Shown here piece after piece: positions 1 to 14,700 of a stretch of DNA of 64,000 nt. This DNA is from Margaritifera margaritifera. Its lineage: Eukaryota; Mollusca; Bivalvia; Unionida; Margaritiferidae. Made by a program: the position numbers and the translations under genes. The stretch's first letter is position 1. Each line of letters opens with the position of its first letter. Location of the stretch: NCBI GenBank assembly GCA_029931535.1, contig JAQPZY010001517.1:3108001-3172000 (forward strand), in the 5' to 3' direction. Below the pieces are notes generated by a model. It did not search any database and was not told where the DNA came from. It was given only the letters and a program-made list of their open reading frames with translations.

Positions 1-523
1 CATGAACATTTCTAAGGAGTGTCTGCATGTATACTTGACTCTCTAGTCATGAACATTTCTAAGGAGTGTCTGCATGTATACTTGACTCCCTAGTCATGAA
101 CATTTCTAATTAGTGTCTGCATGTATACTTGACTCTCTAATCATGAACATTTCTAATTAGTGTCTGCATGTATATTTGACTCTCTAATGATGAAGATTTC
201 TGTATTGTGTCTGCATGTATACTTGACTCTCTAATCATGAACATTTCTAAGGAGTGTCTGCATGTATACTTGACTCTCTAGTCATGAACATTTCTAATTA
301 GTGTCTGCATGTATACTTGACTCTCTAATCATGAACATTTCTAATTACTGTCTGCATGTGTACTTGACTCTCTAATCATGGACATTTCTGTATTGAGTGT
401 CTGCATGTATACTTGACTCTCTAATCATGAACATTTCTGTATTGTGTGTCTGCATGTATACTTGACTCTCTAATCATGAACATTTATGTATTGTGTGTCT
501 GCATGTATACTTGACTCTCTAAT
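1..523. repeat. 47-base minisatellite, about 11 copies, in EHMT intron 11
   Basis: Unit of the type CATGAACATTTCTAAGGAGT plus GTCTGCATGTATACTTGACT and CTCTAGT, repeated head to tail with point changes and a few small indels. It is cut by the left edge of the window and stops about 21 bases short of the exon 11 donor. Confidence 0.95.
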
Positions 524-544
524 TGGTGAAGCTCGAGAACTTAC

Positions 545-627
545 CCAGCATGTAAACTACCTTGTCCAGGTCCCCATCTCTAGCAGGCAAGTACAGTGAC
601 TTTGGAAGGGTTCTGAACTTCTTTGGC
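545..627 (-). CDS. EHMT1: EHMT exon 11: lead-in to first ankyrin repeat
   Basis: An 83-base exon (acceptor TTCCCAG, donor GTAAGT from 544) from phase 2 to phase 1. It reads PKKFRTLPKSLYLPARDGDL then DKVVYML plus one base. Human EHMT1 has [20 protein letters not shown] then QKVLLML, a near position-by-position match, and the next residues there start the ankyrin array. The gene continues past the left edge. A 47-base minisatellite fills the intron from about 21 bases beyond the donor. Confidence 0.93.
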
Positions 628-3600
628 CTGGGAATACAAACATTTAAATTATAAATAAATATAAGCCCCAAAGATTTAAAAAAAAAAAAACAGATTCAAT
701 CCATATTAATCTAAATTTAGCAGAATAATTGTTATGCGTGTCTTCAAGTTAACAGTTTCTATACATCTTTCCCTTCAGGTACTCTAAAATAGTTCCTACC
801 TATCTTCCTTCTGCCATCGTCAATCAATTTATAACAAAATAAATTAACAAACAACACCCCAGAGGTGACAAACTGTGCTTCTTTATATTCAACAGTGGAC
901 TTAGGTCACTGAAAAGTAAACAGTCATGGTCGTAACTCGTGAAGCAATTCAAGCTTTGAGTGATACAATACAAACTTCTCAGAAAATTTAAATTTCCACC
1001 TGATGGCTTGGTGGTGTTATAATGAGATCAGGGAACAGACTATCCAATGAGAAATCAAAGTCCAGTCAAACCTGTCAATAGTGGCCACCCATGGAAATAG
1101 CCAAAACTGACCTTTGTACACAGGTCACCTCTGTACATGGATCACCTTTAAAACTAGTTTTTGAACAAATATCGTGCACTGATTATAATTATTGCTATTA
1201 TTATTATTATTAAAATTTTTACATTATCAAGATTGTATTTTGTTCTCTCCCAAATTTATATTCCACACAAGATTACTGTATCCTGCTCACTTTAATCCAT
1301 CCTATAAATGAAATCATCACTGACTTAAAATAACCACTGATCTTAATTTGTTTTGTGCACCATGAAAAAACGTTAATTTCACTACTGATTGACAGCTTAC
1401 ATATGACTGTAAAACAGGACGTACTCTTTGGTTGGCCAACTTGTACAAGTTAGGTTTGGAAACAGCTGTTCACACTTTTAAAAAAATATCTGGATTCATC
1501 GGTTGCTCAACTTACCGAGATCAAAAGACAGTCGGCTTATGCGAGGCCTGTGGTGATGAATAGAAAATCAAAAGAAGCCGTATATGGCTATTTTTTGTAA
1601 CCATTGAACCAAAACCTCACTTGCCTTTACAGACAAGTTTAAATATTGAATGACCCCTGACCCTAATGACAAGGGACATAAATCGTATTTCTTCTCAAAG
1701 AAAAACTTTATTCTTCAGAGCCAAATAGATGAAGATACTGAACTATACCTGTCACATTGGCACAAAAGGCGACTTCCATTCTGCTGCAATAACACAACTA
1801 ATTTTCCCACCATCCAGCAAACAAATTGCTTCAACCCTCTATCCTAATGCTAAAAACTGCCTCGCTTTCGAATTTGACATATTGACACGTTTGAGTTACA
1901 CTGTCAACATAACTGGAGTGTGGAGTACAAGCAAGATAAGAAATGTTATTACATCAATTCACTGGATATTACTTTATCTAAATAATGCCTTCCTCATGAA
2001 GCAAAAATTTAATTTTGCATAGACTGAGCGGTCACTGTAGATACACGCCAGTGACCACTTAAGGCAGGGAGAAACCATTGTTTGGTTAGGAAACACCTGG
2101 CTGCTGACTGTGGAAGGCAGTTAACTGTTACATACATGACATTTATATAGGAAATCTGCTGGAGGGAAATTAGAATGGTCAATGTGAATGGGTGACTGCT
2201 AAGTAAAGGTGACCGTTATGACAGGTTTGACTGTGTTGAGAATACAGATGACTTCAAACTTTCAGGTGACACTACATTAAACAGGATCCAAGGGATGTAA
2301 ATAACTCATGAGATATTAATAATCATATTCCTTTTTATGACAGTAAATAACAATCTCCCTCTATAGAGATCTGATCTTAATTATACACATTTAAAGTCTT
2401 TTCTTCACTTTATCTCTTAACTGAGGACTGATTAAAATAAATTCATACAATATTTTGAGAAAATACTTACCTTTGATAAGCATTTTCTACTGAAACGATT
2501 CCTTATTTGTGTATTGCATAAGTTACCTCCCTTTCTGGTAAGGGATTGACTCGCCACTGTAGGTATTTTCTATACAGTATATAGCTGAATAAGCACTTTT
2601 ACAAGTTTAAATTGATTGTAAAGAAATAGTTTTTAATTAATTCATATAAAATAGAATCATGTAGAGTTTTTAAAATTTTTGTTATCAAAACTATTATCAG
2701 CTCAAAATGGATAAAGAGTTCACGTTTTTGCCATACATTATTACCAAAATACCTACTGTGGGAAGGCATCTCCTTTAGAGAATGGGAAACAACCTATATG
2801 ATGCTAAAACAAGTCAGTTTTGTCAAATTTTATCAAGGGAGGTAACCACTCCGATTAATCTTTTTCTCTCAGGATTAGAAAAGTTTGATAAATCATCCCC
2901 CAAACCTGTACTGATGCTGATGGACAGTTTGGGTCTGATCTCTTCAATCGACCACAATGCAAGAGCCTCACAAAATACCAGTAAGTCTAAAATGTACACT
3001 GATGTGTTGCAGACAGATTTGTCTGCACCAATTGAATGCTTTAATGACTAGGCGAGATCAGACCTAAACTGTCCATCAGTATCTGATTTATCAGACTAGA
3101 TTAGAATTTGAATTGTGTCCAGTTACATATTTTTACATGACTTTCAAGGTCAAAAGTCCAGATGAGCTAAATATAGAAAGTGCCTTATTATTAGAAACAC
3201 AAACTTGGTACAAGAGAGTAGAAACTATGCCAAAGGCATTGAGGGATCAAATCCCTCTAAACCAAAAAAAATTAGCCAATCTTTAAAAAGATCAGACAAT
3301 CAAACTTGTTCTTTCAAAGATGCTTTGTTTGATAACACAGTGATCGTCATGTATCTATAGGCAATCATGTTAACTTTTTCTCAGTTTGTTATTAAAGAAC
3401 TAATTAGCCAATCCATTCTGATGTCAGCTTATTATGATAAATGTAGATCTCAGCTCTGTTGGCCAATGTACCCAGAGATGAAGTATCAGCCCTGTGTAGC
3501 TGAGGATGAGAAACAATGGCCATCATCAAAGTGGATAAGTAAAATTTTGCAGACATTTTTACATTTTTAAAAATATTTTGTTTATAATACTTCTTCTTTT

Positions 3601-6600
3601 AACCAACATTTTTTGGCATATAGGAACTGATTTGTTGTATTGATATCTGAGAACCCTGTATGGATGTACAATTTGGACATGTACATTGACCATACATTGA
3701 TATCAAAACATCAAAAATAAATTATGATGTATGGATGTATAACCTGAACATGTACACTGACCATACACTGATATAAAAACATCAAAAATAAATTATGATG
3801 TACACAGAGTTCATACAGCTGCTAGTAAAACAAATTCCAGACCTTTTCCAGACTTTTTCCAGACTGGTTTGCAACTTTGTCCAGACCCCTCTAGCACATG
3901 TATTCAAAATCTGTGTCACTATAAATGAGCATGTGGTATCCGCATAATATAAAATAGTATCCACCAATCACAATCTTGCAAACCATACAGAATCAGCACG
4001 GCTGTCCCTAGATCAAATGGCACCCCAGGCAATGCACGTCTTCAGCAAAATAAAACACAGCAATCCAAAATTCCATATTTTTTCCAGACCTTTAGGGCAA
4101 AATCTTTATTTTCAATACTTTTTTCCTGGTCTGGAAAATGCACTCTTTTTTCCCCATACTTTTTCCAGACTTTGTATGAATTGTTGGTATAGATGTTTAA
4201 CTTGAACATGTACCATTCATTGATATCAAAACATCACAAATAAATTATGTTGTATGGATGTATAACTTGAACATGTACCATTCATTGATATCAAAACATC
4301 ACAAATATATTATGATGTATGGATGTATAACTTGAACATGTACCATACACTGATATCAAAACATCAAAAATAAATTATGATGTATGGATGTATAACTTGA
4401 ACATGTACACTGACCATACATTGATATCAAAACATCAAAATAAATTATGATGTATGAATGTATAACTTGAACATGTACATTGATATCAAAACATCACAAA
4501 TACATTATGATGTATGGATGAATAACTTGAACATGCACACTGACCATACATTGATATAAAACATCAAAAATAAATTATGATGTATGGATGTACTTGAACA
4601 TGTACACTGACCATACACTGATATAAAAACATCAAAAATAAATTATGTATGGATGTACTTGAACATGTACACTGACCATACACTGATATAAAAACATCAA
4701 AAATAAATTATGTATGGATGTACTTGAACATGTACACTGACCATACACTGATATAAAAACATCAAAAATAAATTATGTATGGATGTACTTGAACATGTAC
4801 ACTGACCATACACTGATATCAAAACATCAAAAATAAATTATGTATGGATGTGCTTGAACATGTACACTGACCATACACTGATATCAAAACATCAAAAATA
4901 AATTATGATGTATGGATGTACCTGAACATGCACACTGACCATACATTGATATCAAAACATCAAAATAAATAATGGTATCTCTACCTTTCCTGGGACAGAT
5001 TGGTGAGAACTTTCTCAAGGGAGTATCTGTCGGGACCAAGGGGGATCCCAGCTGAAATACAAATCGAAACTAATCAAATTTACTTATCATTTGCTTTCCA
5101 TTTTCCATTTTAAAAAACCCGTCACACAAGATATAAGTAAAATGACCAACCCTACACAAAGTCTCATACTTGGATCTCTGGTAAAAGCATGATTACTGTC
5201 AATTCGTTTATTTTTGTGGGTATCAATTTTCATGTTTTATGAATGGGTCCTTTAGTTTTCGCACAAGGATCATTGTTCATTTGGGCTTTGTATTTGTGGT
5301 TTGTAGCAGACATAGTATCCTTAAACCTGGTACCCCACAAAAACACTGAATTCACAATATCTGATACTCTTAGCGAGGAAAAAAAAAAGGTTTACGCTGT
5401 CTGGTATTTGAAAATTACAAAATGTGTCAACAGGAATAATAGTATAAAATGCTAGTTGAGAAAAACCAAAATTTGGATGATTTATTTATTTTGTTTATTG
5501 AATACTATGCCAAAAATATTCAGAGACTCCAACCCATTAGCATATTTATCAGGAATCCTAGTGCAGTGTTTCAGCCAGGTTTGACAAAAAAGGGGCCAAT
5601 TGGCACCCTTCATTTGAAAAAGTGGGCAAATGGTGTGATCATAATGGGGCAACCTCGTAATAAAATGAGACATCATTTCTATATAGTCTATTTTACATGT
5701 TATTTGTATGAAAAATCAAAGAAAGAACTATCTTTGCTCTAGGATTCCTCTCTCAGATGCCTCAGACCATACTCCAACAGCATGGGAAAAGTAAAAATCT
5801 TCAAATTTATTCCCCTCCAACATTATACTAATCAGTCTATGAGATGTTACAGCTTTCCTGTAATTTCTTGAGGGTGTCAGGTTTATCTTCTTTCTTTTCG
5901 CCTGCATTGTGGAATCCAATTCTTCCTTGGAAGTCTAACCTCCTGTTTGACTTTCATCTCGGTTCTTTTGGGTTTTACATGCTTGTTCACTTACCTGCAG
6001 TAATTTTTATCACTTTCAAGATTTGACTGTGATAATAGTGAAAATAAATCAGTTCTCTGTCATTCCATATCTAACTCTTATCGAAACTTGCAGGGGTTAC
6101 AAATGATAAATGGTGCTACATATGATGTGACTCGAAGCACATGCTTACGAGAATGGCAAAGACTACCGTTTTTCTCTTAGTTAAAAATGTTAATAAAAAC
6201 AGGAGTGGATGTTACTTCCATATGTTACTTGAATTTGTTTCATATATTTTCATTGCGACTATTGCAAATCAGCCGATCTTATTTGAACCTCTCAACCATA
6301 TTATGGGATATACCAAGTATACAATTATTTCTGGATGATCACAAGCTTTGGCACATATGGGATTGGAAGAATGGGAGAAAATAGTCTGAGCTTAGTGACC
6401 AGTACAATGAAAAAATATTGCTTGATTGATTTTGTTAATTTTCATAAAAACAATAATTGAGCAATTCAGACGTTTAATGATTGGTCAAAGCATCGGTATC
6501 AGATTAAAGGTTTAAAAAAATGCACCTTGTTTAATTTTTTGCATCACTTTTGGTACATTAAATCTCTTTTCTTGCTGGGCAAGGTGTGTATTTTGTGCAA

Positions 6601-8661
6601 ATCCCCAAAAAGGTGCATCCTGACTGAAACACTCTTAGTGTCAATAATTCTGAATCAATGCATTTTGTCTGGAATCTCTGAATGGGTAATGTGTGCAGCA
6701 AAAGAAACAAAGTTTTCAGATTATACTGCACCTTCCTACAAAAAGTATGCATATCTGTACACAGTCAGCAACAATTAAGATCCAATCAGAATAAATGGTG
6801 CATCCATTCCTTCAATTTCAGAATACAGAATACCTTTAACATTTTTTTGTCACAAAAGTAACCATAAACAATTTCCTTATTAATTATCTACATATTTATG
6901 TCTTCTTCATTTCTGCTGAGACTTTTCACTGATTTCGAGTCTCAGTGACTGGTTTCTTGTATAGTGCATTGTCTTTTACACTGAAGAACTATATTCAATT
7001 TATCAATCTAACATAGTGGTGCTTTCCTTTCTAGATCTCGTCCTATCAAATTTGGAAACAGAAGTTGAAATGTCAAATTTAATTTTAAAAAATCATAATA
7101 ATTCCACAATATCTGGAATGGTTGTCATCTCTGATAGTAAGAATTTGGGCAGCATGCGGTGATTATGATTATTCTAACTATAAAAAAATAATATGGATAA
7201 TAACGCTGTGGTTTTACTATTCCTGCCTTCATTTTCTATTGAAGCTGCAGATTGCTTTAATATTATTGATATGCAATATGTGGGAGAATTTATGCTTGGT
7301 TTGATCTTTGCAATTTTCACGAGTGGTCAAAATTTTTAAAATTTAACCCCACTGAATGGAATCAAATAATTCCAACATTGTACAAGAAAACTGCCAATGG
7401 TGGTATAGCCAGATTGCAAAGCTCTGTATAAATGATGTACTTCTATGATACATCTTACAGAAGCTGAGCCAACACAAAGGTTAATGCAGATCACTGGAAT
7501 CATGAAATATAGGTCACAGTGATCTAGTTTTGGTTTAAGAGTGTAGCCTCATGAAGCACCTACATACCAAGTTTATATGATTCTGCAGCCAATAGTGTGT
7601 GAGAAACTGAATAATCCAAAGTTACAGGACTCTGCAAGCAAGAGACAGAGAAAATAAACACACAAACCCTGACCAAGAGAAACTGAGTTTAATACAAAGG
7701 TAAGTACAACTTACTGAACCATGAAATATAGGTCAAAGTGACCTAATTTTTATTGATGGCTGTAGTCTTCCTATGAAACATTTACATACTAAGTCAAGTT
7801 ACTCTATAAGCAACAGAGTCTGAGAAAATGACCTAAACACAAACCCTAACCCCAGTATTGACACCAAATGGAAGGGCTACCAGACGGGCAAACTACAGAC
7901 AGACATCATTAATCCATAAGCTGGAATTGCTTTTGCAATCCGGCAAAAATTTTGAAAATAAAACATTTTCCAAATTTGAAATTTTGCTAACAATGAATGA
8001 GAAAATTTCTCCATATATACAATATTCATTAAAGGTGTGGACATCACATTTTATGTACCTGTCATTATTATTCAACTGCAATGCATTCTCATCTTTCTTT
8101 CTCTGTTTTTTCTTTATTCACTTATTCAATTGTTCATCAAGTTTTACAAGAGAACTTTTCCATGCTTACCAACATAAATTCCAGACAAATTTCCTATGCA
8201 TGAGCTTTGTATTCAAAGATCTATTGGCCCAAATTTTCTTTACCTGTTGACAATAGCTTCTTGCTGCTCTCTAGTGTGTGTTTGATGACAGTATCCTCTT
8301 CCCCCTCCCCTTTAGACTTGCGAGGATTTCCAAAGGCTCCCAGCTTGGCTTTGTTTCTGAAAAGGATCACAGTACTATGTAAGAGTAGGAAAAAGAAAGT
8401 ATTAGTGTTTTATAAATAAGAAAGCACAAATAATATTAATCTGAAATAGGGGTATATAAAAGAAAAAGCTGCAGCTTTTTAAACAAAGACTGAAATATCC
8501 ATGACGACAATGAGAAAAATACTTGGATTTATATTTCATATGATCTGTAAGTATAATAATGTGGGTATTTTATACCCATTTCTTTTAATCTGATCCAGTC
8601 AATCTGGTCAACAGCAGTGTCTGATATAAATGTGTTCTGAAATTGTTATATCTCCTATATA

Positions 8662-8738
<77 letters not shown>

Positions 8739-11700
8739 GTACTTTCTCTATTTTTCTCTCCACTTCCTGTCCCTTTACCATTTTCTTGTACCGTGTAAAT
8801 TGAGTTGGCAGGGTTATCGCCCACCCACCCACACCCCTTATTTCTTACAGATGACTGGTGGAACTAAGCACATATGTGAGTGCAAGACAATAGTCCTTGT
8901 GTACAAGGTCAAGATTTAACTCCTTTAAGTCAGTCTAACACAGTATTAGGACTTACGCAGCTCGCTTCGTGGCAACATCTTGTAACAAGGAGGCTGAGGA
9001 ATTACCACGTGCCTCATTCAGCTGCAGCATGACCTCAAATTGAGACGATCCCTCCCCACAGTGGGGACAGAAATACTTCCCACTCTTAAACACCTGACAC
9101 AGTTTGTGGAAATTGTGAACAACTGAACTTCCCTCCTTCCGACACTGGTAGAACTTCCCCTGTGGATCAAGGAAAACTCTTAATCTCTGACACTAGATAA
9201 GTATATCATATGATATTGTTATGTCTGAACAAGAGGCTGCAGAAAAACAAGTTCTCACATGATAAAACACTATCAGAAATTCTCGAGTACATAATGCATG
9301 GTATGAAAAACATCATATCCCTATTATATACTCTGCATAAGGTTCAGATGACTAAACTTGCTCACAAGTTTTATTATGAAAGTCTTTGTGCCAAAATTAA
9401 TAGATTTCTATTTAACTTGATGATTTATTATGTTAGCATTATGTCTTTTGTTAGAAACATATGAAGACAAATTGTGTGAATGTGACAGAAGACTAACATT
9501 TTCAGAAGTTGGTAACACTGTGAACTGTCATGTTTTGTAGGTAGCTGTATGTTTTCACATTTGTAGCAAGAGAAAAACCCAAATAAATGTGTAACAAGTG
9601 TAAAGTACTCAAATAATATGAAACCAAGAACATAAATATCTAACAAAGAACTTGCTATTTATGGATAGTGAGGGTAAGGAGTTTTTTTTGAAATGATGTT
9701 TTAACACTTGGAGGAAAATGTAATATATGTAGTAGTCTTAAATATTCTAACCACAAGGTAATTTACCTGTGTACAGAAGTGACCACAGCCTGGACAACAC
9801 TGATGTATGCGGAGACGTTTGCGATGTACCTCACACACCGCCATGAAGGGGATCTTGACCGCTGGACGGACAAGCTGGGGGTTAGTCACTTTGTTACAGC
9901 ATCCCATCACCTGAAATTGTGACAGTCTGGTCTCAAGTTTGAAGCAAATGACAATAGCAGCTTATATGATAATAAGAAATATTTTTTGAAGGCAGTACAT
10001 GCTGTTTCATGTTTGTGCAAAAGCAATTTTTATTCGACAAAGTCTTCGTCAGTAACTCTGTTCACTACTTCAGAATATACAAAATGATGCCTTTGTGATG
10101 CCTTCTGCTGATGTAGGCACAACTATTTCACCTGTGTCATCATTGGTTTTCATAGTACCTGAATTTTCCATTCTTATTCTTATCTTTAAGTATAAACACT
10201 GGTGAAAGGTCAGAGTATTTAAGTTTAAACAAGAACAAGAGTCCCTTGAAGGGACTGACACTCTGAAAGCCAAAAGGAATTTTCAGGAATTCAAGATAAA
10301 ACCATTTCTTCATTTCAACTGTTGAGTGTTGAAACCATTTCTGATATTTTTAGCAACAAGAAGATTTTCAAATTGGCTGCTGTGATGGGTATATTGGATG
10401 TAAGATTTGCACCATTTTCATTTAGGACCAATAAAGCATCGTAAGAAGTCTTCTGGTGGAAATCCCATGTTGATATGAATTTCCGTTTTGCAGGAGTAAT
10501 GATAACAAGATTTTCAAGAAAGGTGCCATGATGGCCATATTGGATATCAGATTGGCACCATTTGATTTAGAACCAACTAGACATCGTAAGAAGTCTTTTG
10601 GTGAAAGCACAATATCGATATGACCAGCCATCTAGGAGCAAGTAGCAATAACAAAATTTTCAAGATGGCCATTGTGGCAACCATAATGGATGTCAGATCA
10701 GCACCATATTCATTTACGACCTACCCGACATCATAAGAAGTCTTTCAGTGAAAACTCCATGCTGATATGACCATTCATTCAGGAGTAGTGATAAGATTTT
10801 GAAGATGGCCACTGTGGTGGCCATAATGGATGTGCGAGCAGCACCATTTTCATTTAGGAGCAACTAGACATCATAAGAAGTTGTACAGTAAAAAAAACAT
10901 GTTGATTCAACAATCCATTCAGGAGTAGTAGTGATAAGAATTTCAAGATGACCACTGTGGCAACCAAATTACATGTGGAAGCAGCACCATTTTCGTTTAG
11001 GACCAACTAGACATCACAAGTCTTCTGGTGAAAACCTCATCACAATATTACTTTTCATTCAGGAGAAGTAGCAATAATTTTTTTTCAAAAGATGGTCACT
11101 GTGGTGGTCATATTGGATCTCAGATCAGCACCATTTTCATTTAGGTCATATAGACATCATTTGAACTCTTTTAGTGAAAATCCCATGTTGATATGACCAT
11201 CCATTCTGGACATCAGACTGGCCCCATTTTCATTTAGGACCAACTAGGTATTATTAGAAGTCTTCTGGGGAAAATCCCATGTCAATATGACTTTCTGTTT
11301 AGGATAATTAGTGACAAGATTTACAAGACAGCCGCTGTGGCAATCATACTGGATTTCGGATCAGCACCATTTTCATTTAGGAACAACTAGACGTCATTAG
11401 AAGTCTAGTTGTGAAAACTCCATGTTCATATGACCAACCATCCAGGAGGAGCAGCAATAACAATATTTTCAAAATGGCCACTCTGGTGGCCATTAGATCA
11501 GCACCATTTTCATTTAGGATCAACTAGATATCATAAGAAGTCTTCTGGTGAAAACCCAATGTCAATATGATTTTCCATTCATGAGAAGTAGCAATAAAAA
11601 GATTTTCAAGATGGCCACTGTGGTGGCCATATTGGACATCAGATTGGCACCATTTTCATTTAGCACCAACTTTACATCATAAGAAGTGAAAACCCTTGGT

Positions 11701-14700
11701 TGATATGGCCATCCATTCAGGAGGAGTAGCGGTAAGATTTTTAAGATGACCACTGTGGGTGCCATATTGGATATATGAGCGGTACCATTTTCATCTAGGA
11801 CCAACCAGATCATGGGATGAATATGTCTGAAAAGTTTCATGGCAATCCTCCAAGTAGTTTAGGAGGCATAGTGAGAACAAACTTGTGCTAATGGAGACAG
11901 ATGGATGACTGATGAGAAACTGAACATCCCATAAGCTCTTTTGGTCTATGACTAGTAGAGCTAAAAACCACCAATGGCAGTATGACCTGATTGGAAACAA
12001 TGGATATAGTAAATTCATTTCTATTCACCAATCTTTGTCGATTTTTTGGTTCCTTTTATCCATGGACTGATACATCTAAATACTGCTAGTAATGGTGTCT
12101 GAGAAAATAACCTAAATGCAAACCCTAACCTAGAGAAACGTAGCTCAACTCAAAAGTAAACACAAATCACTGAAGCATGAAATATAGGTCACAATAGCTT
12201 TAGTACTTCTGATGCAACTGCATACCATGTTATGTAACTCAACAGAAAATAGATGGAGTATACAGTACACACCTCGTGGATTTCAGATTGCCCACTCAAT
12301 GGATGTGGACATAGATGGCAAGAGATTAAGTGTCCACTATGTCCTGGTGGATGTCCACTCTATCTAGTGTAACTATATCATTGATTTCATTGCAGCTGTA
12401 GCTGATTTTAAGGCAGCCCTCACTGATGTTATTGCATTCAACCAGCGAGTCGACACACTAAACAAACTGATGAGAGAAACCCTGACACTGTAAACCCGAC
12501 CATGGCAGGTGTCAATTTAATATCTTTACCTGTACAAACTATACAGTAGTAACATTGCTTGAAGTATTTATCAGTGGCCAAGCAAGGTATACACTAGGTG
12601 TGCAATTGTAGAAAAAAATAACCATGTTTTAAATTTCTTGGATATGCCCCCCAACTCCAGCCCCAAAGAAAAATTGCCTAGCTACAACGTACATTCCTGC
12701 TGATCAACTACATACATGTTATCATACACACAGGCAGAAATTTATATCCTGTTCTGCATCAAGCAGTAACTTCAATGTTCTTTTTCAATAAATGATATTT
12801 CTTAAAAGTGCTTGTTGTGCTGGATACTAATTTGTCCTAGTTTCCCTTTATTTTCCATACTATTTCCCAGACCCCTTTTGAAAAATTATATTGCTGTGAC
12901 TTTCCAATAGGGGCAACTGAACTTAATCTGTCAACTACAGGCCACGATGTAGGCATCCATGATGTCCTCTATGCTAGGTCTGTGACAGACAATAGCATGG
13001 ATGGATTAATTTCCACCATGGAAAAGTGGATTTTCTGAAATTTGTGATACATGTACTGTACTTGCCTGTGACAAGAAAACTCTTAAAAAAAATTCAAACT
13101 TGAGAAAAGACACAAAATGGAAGGTATTTGCGAGGCTTCTTGAGAAAGCAAGCTAACAATGTATGTATAGAAATAGTCAATGACAAATAATGGGATTATG
13201 GCACCCTTCTGTCCAAGTGGAGAAAACTTCTTTCGTGGTAAGCAGAGAATATTTTAACACTTTTATCGATAAAACAAGCCAGAAGATTTAGAGCCATTGT
13301 TAATGTCCATTTTTACTTAGAAAGGCTGGATTTGTGAGGTGGTGGATGTTATCCTAACATATTATGATCAGGTAATAAAGAAGAATAAAGTTTTGTGTTG
13401 CTTAGCGACATTTTCTTCTATGACACTTAAATAGAGAGGGCACTGGAAACTTTAGCAAGTTAATGAAGCTGAATTATGGCTGGTAGTAAATCTCTATTTC
13501 TTTAGACACAGATTTCTCTCACAGTAGCATTTTGCTCAGATTTAAACAGCAGTTTTTGCTCTTATTTAAATGGTCTTTAAAAATCATGTTTGCAATTTCA
13601 TCATCTCACATGCAAACTCAACCCAAGTTCACTACACCGTGCTAGATTGAATCAACAACAGATGGAATCACTTGGTATATGTGTAAATTTTAGCTGCACT
13701 GTCACTGATAATTTGCTACCAGAGAACATCCTCAAGAATCTCAATTTCAACTATTGTGGCTTCATTTATTTTTGTGGGTATCAATTTTCAGTTTTGTATA
13801 AAAAAAATTTAAAAAAAAAAATAAAGTTTGGGTACCGTATATACTTGCATACAAGCCGGGTCCAAAAGCAAACAACATAGACCCTGAGCTGCCAGCGCAT
13901 AATGCGCCAGCAGATCTGGGTCTATGCAGTTTGCAGCTGGTATCGGATTATACGAGAGTATATACAGTACTTAAATTCGTTTATTTACCTGTCAAAGTTT
14001 GCATATTTATAGGTATTTAATTTTGTTAATTAAGCTCAACAAATACCCAAATTAAAGACTACAAAAGAACAAAACTATGCTGACAAGAAAGGGTAGTCGC
14101 TTGAATGGTAAAGTAGATACTACCGCCAGGATCAGCAGAAACCATACAGTTGCCAAAATCAATCCCTTACACTGTTTTCTTCTGAGTGCTCAACATCACC
14201 TGGAGTCAACACAGCCAACAACACTAAGCTGTTACTGAAGCACATCTGTATGACCTCATCATCAGTACATTCCAATGATCATGTCATTAACACTGGCTTG
14301 AGAGAGATAAATACAAGTTATGTGGATAATGTCATCATTCCATTAGTGAAACAAACACATGACTAACATTCTCTTGCTCAATGCAATCAGCAGGCTGTGG
14401 AAATCTCTGATATGTACAAAGTCATCAAAGTGCAAAGATAGCTAAACTGAAGACAATGGAATCGCATTTTGTTTGAGCCTACTTCGTGTATGGACAAAGT
14501 CCAACCATTAAACTTGGCATTAAACAAACACTACAATGAAGAACTGAAATCACACTCAAACAACTGATATATGCAATAAGTCATAGAGAACATGAGGAGA
14601 AAGGAAAATGTCACTAGTGAAGATCAATATGTACTTTATCAGTGGACCTTCAAATATCAGCACTAAAGTCGATTCATACTAAATGGATAATCTTGGCTCA

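Noticed and set aside
1..523. Regular direct repeats that could suggest a CRISPR array
   Set aside because: There are no unique spacers and the repeats are contiguous; the setting is a eukaryotic intron.
8585..8832. Minus-strand open frames of about 75-79 codons rich in Ser-Leu
   Set aside because: They translate a (GA)n microsatellite.
11562..11840. Minus-strand frame with repeated NMATTVAILKI peptides (also 28837-29139)
   Set aside because: Arises from the 145-base composite repeat, with no independent coding evidence.
12386..12492. Plus-strand exon-like stretch (acceptor TTTCATTGCAG, then AVADFKAALTDVIAFNQRVD and a stop)
   Set aside because: Too short, no partner exon found and no recognised family. 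A translated search could revive it.
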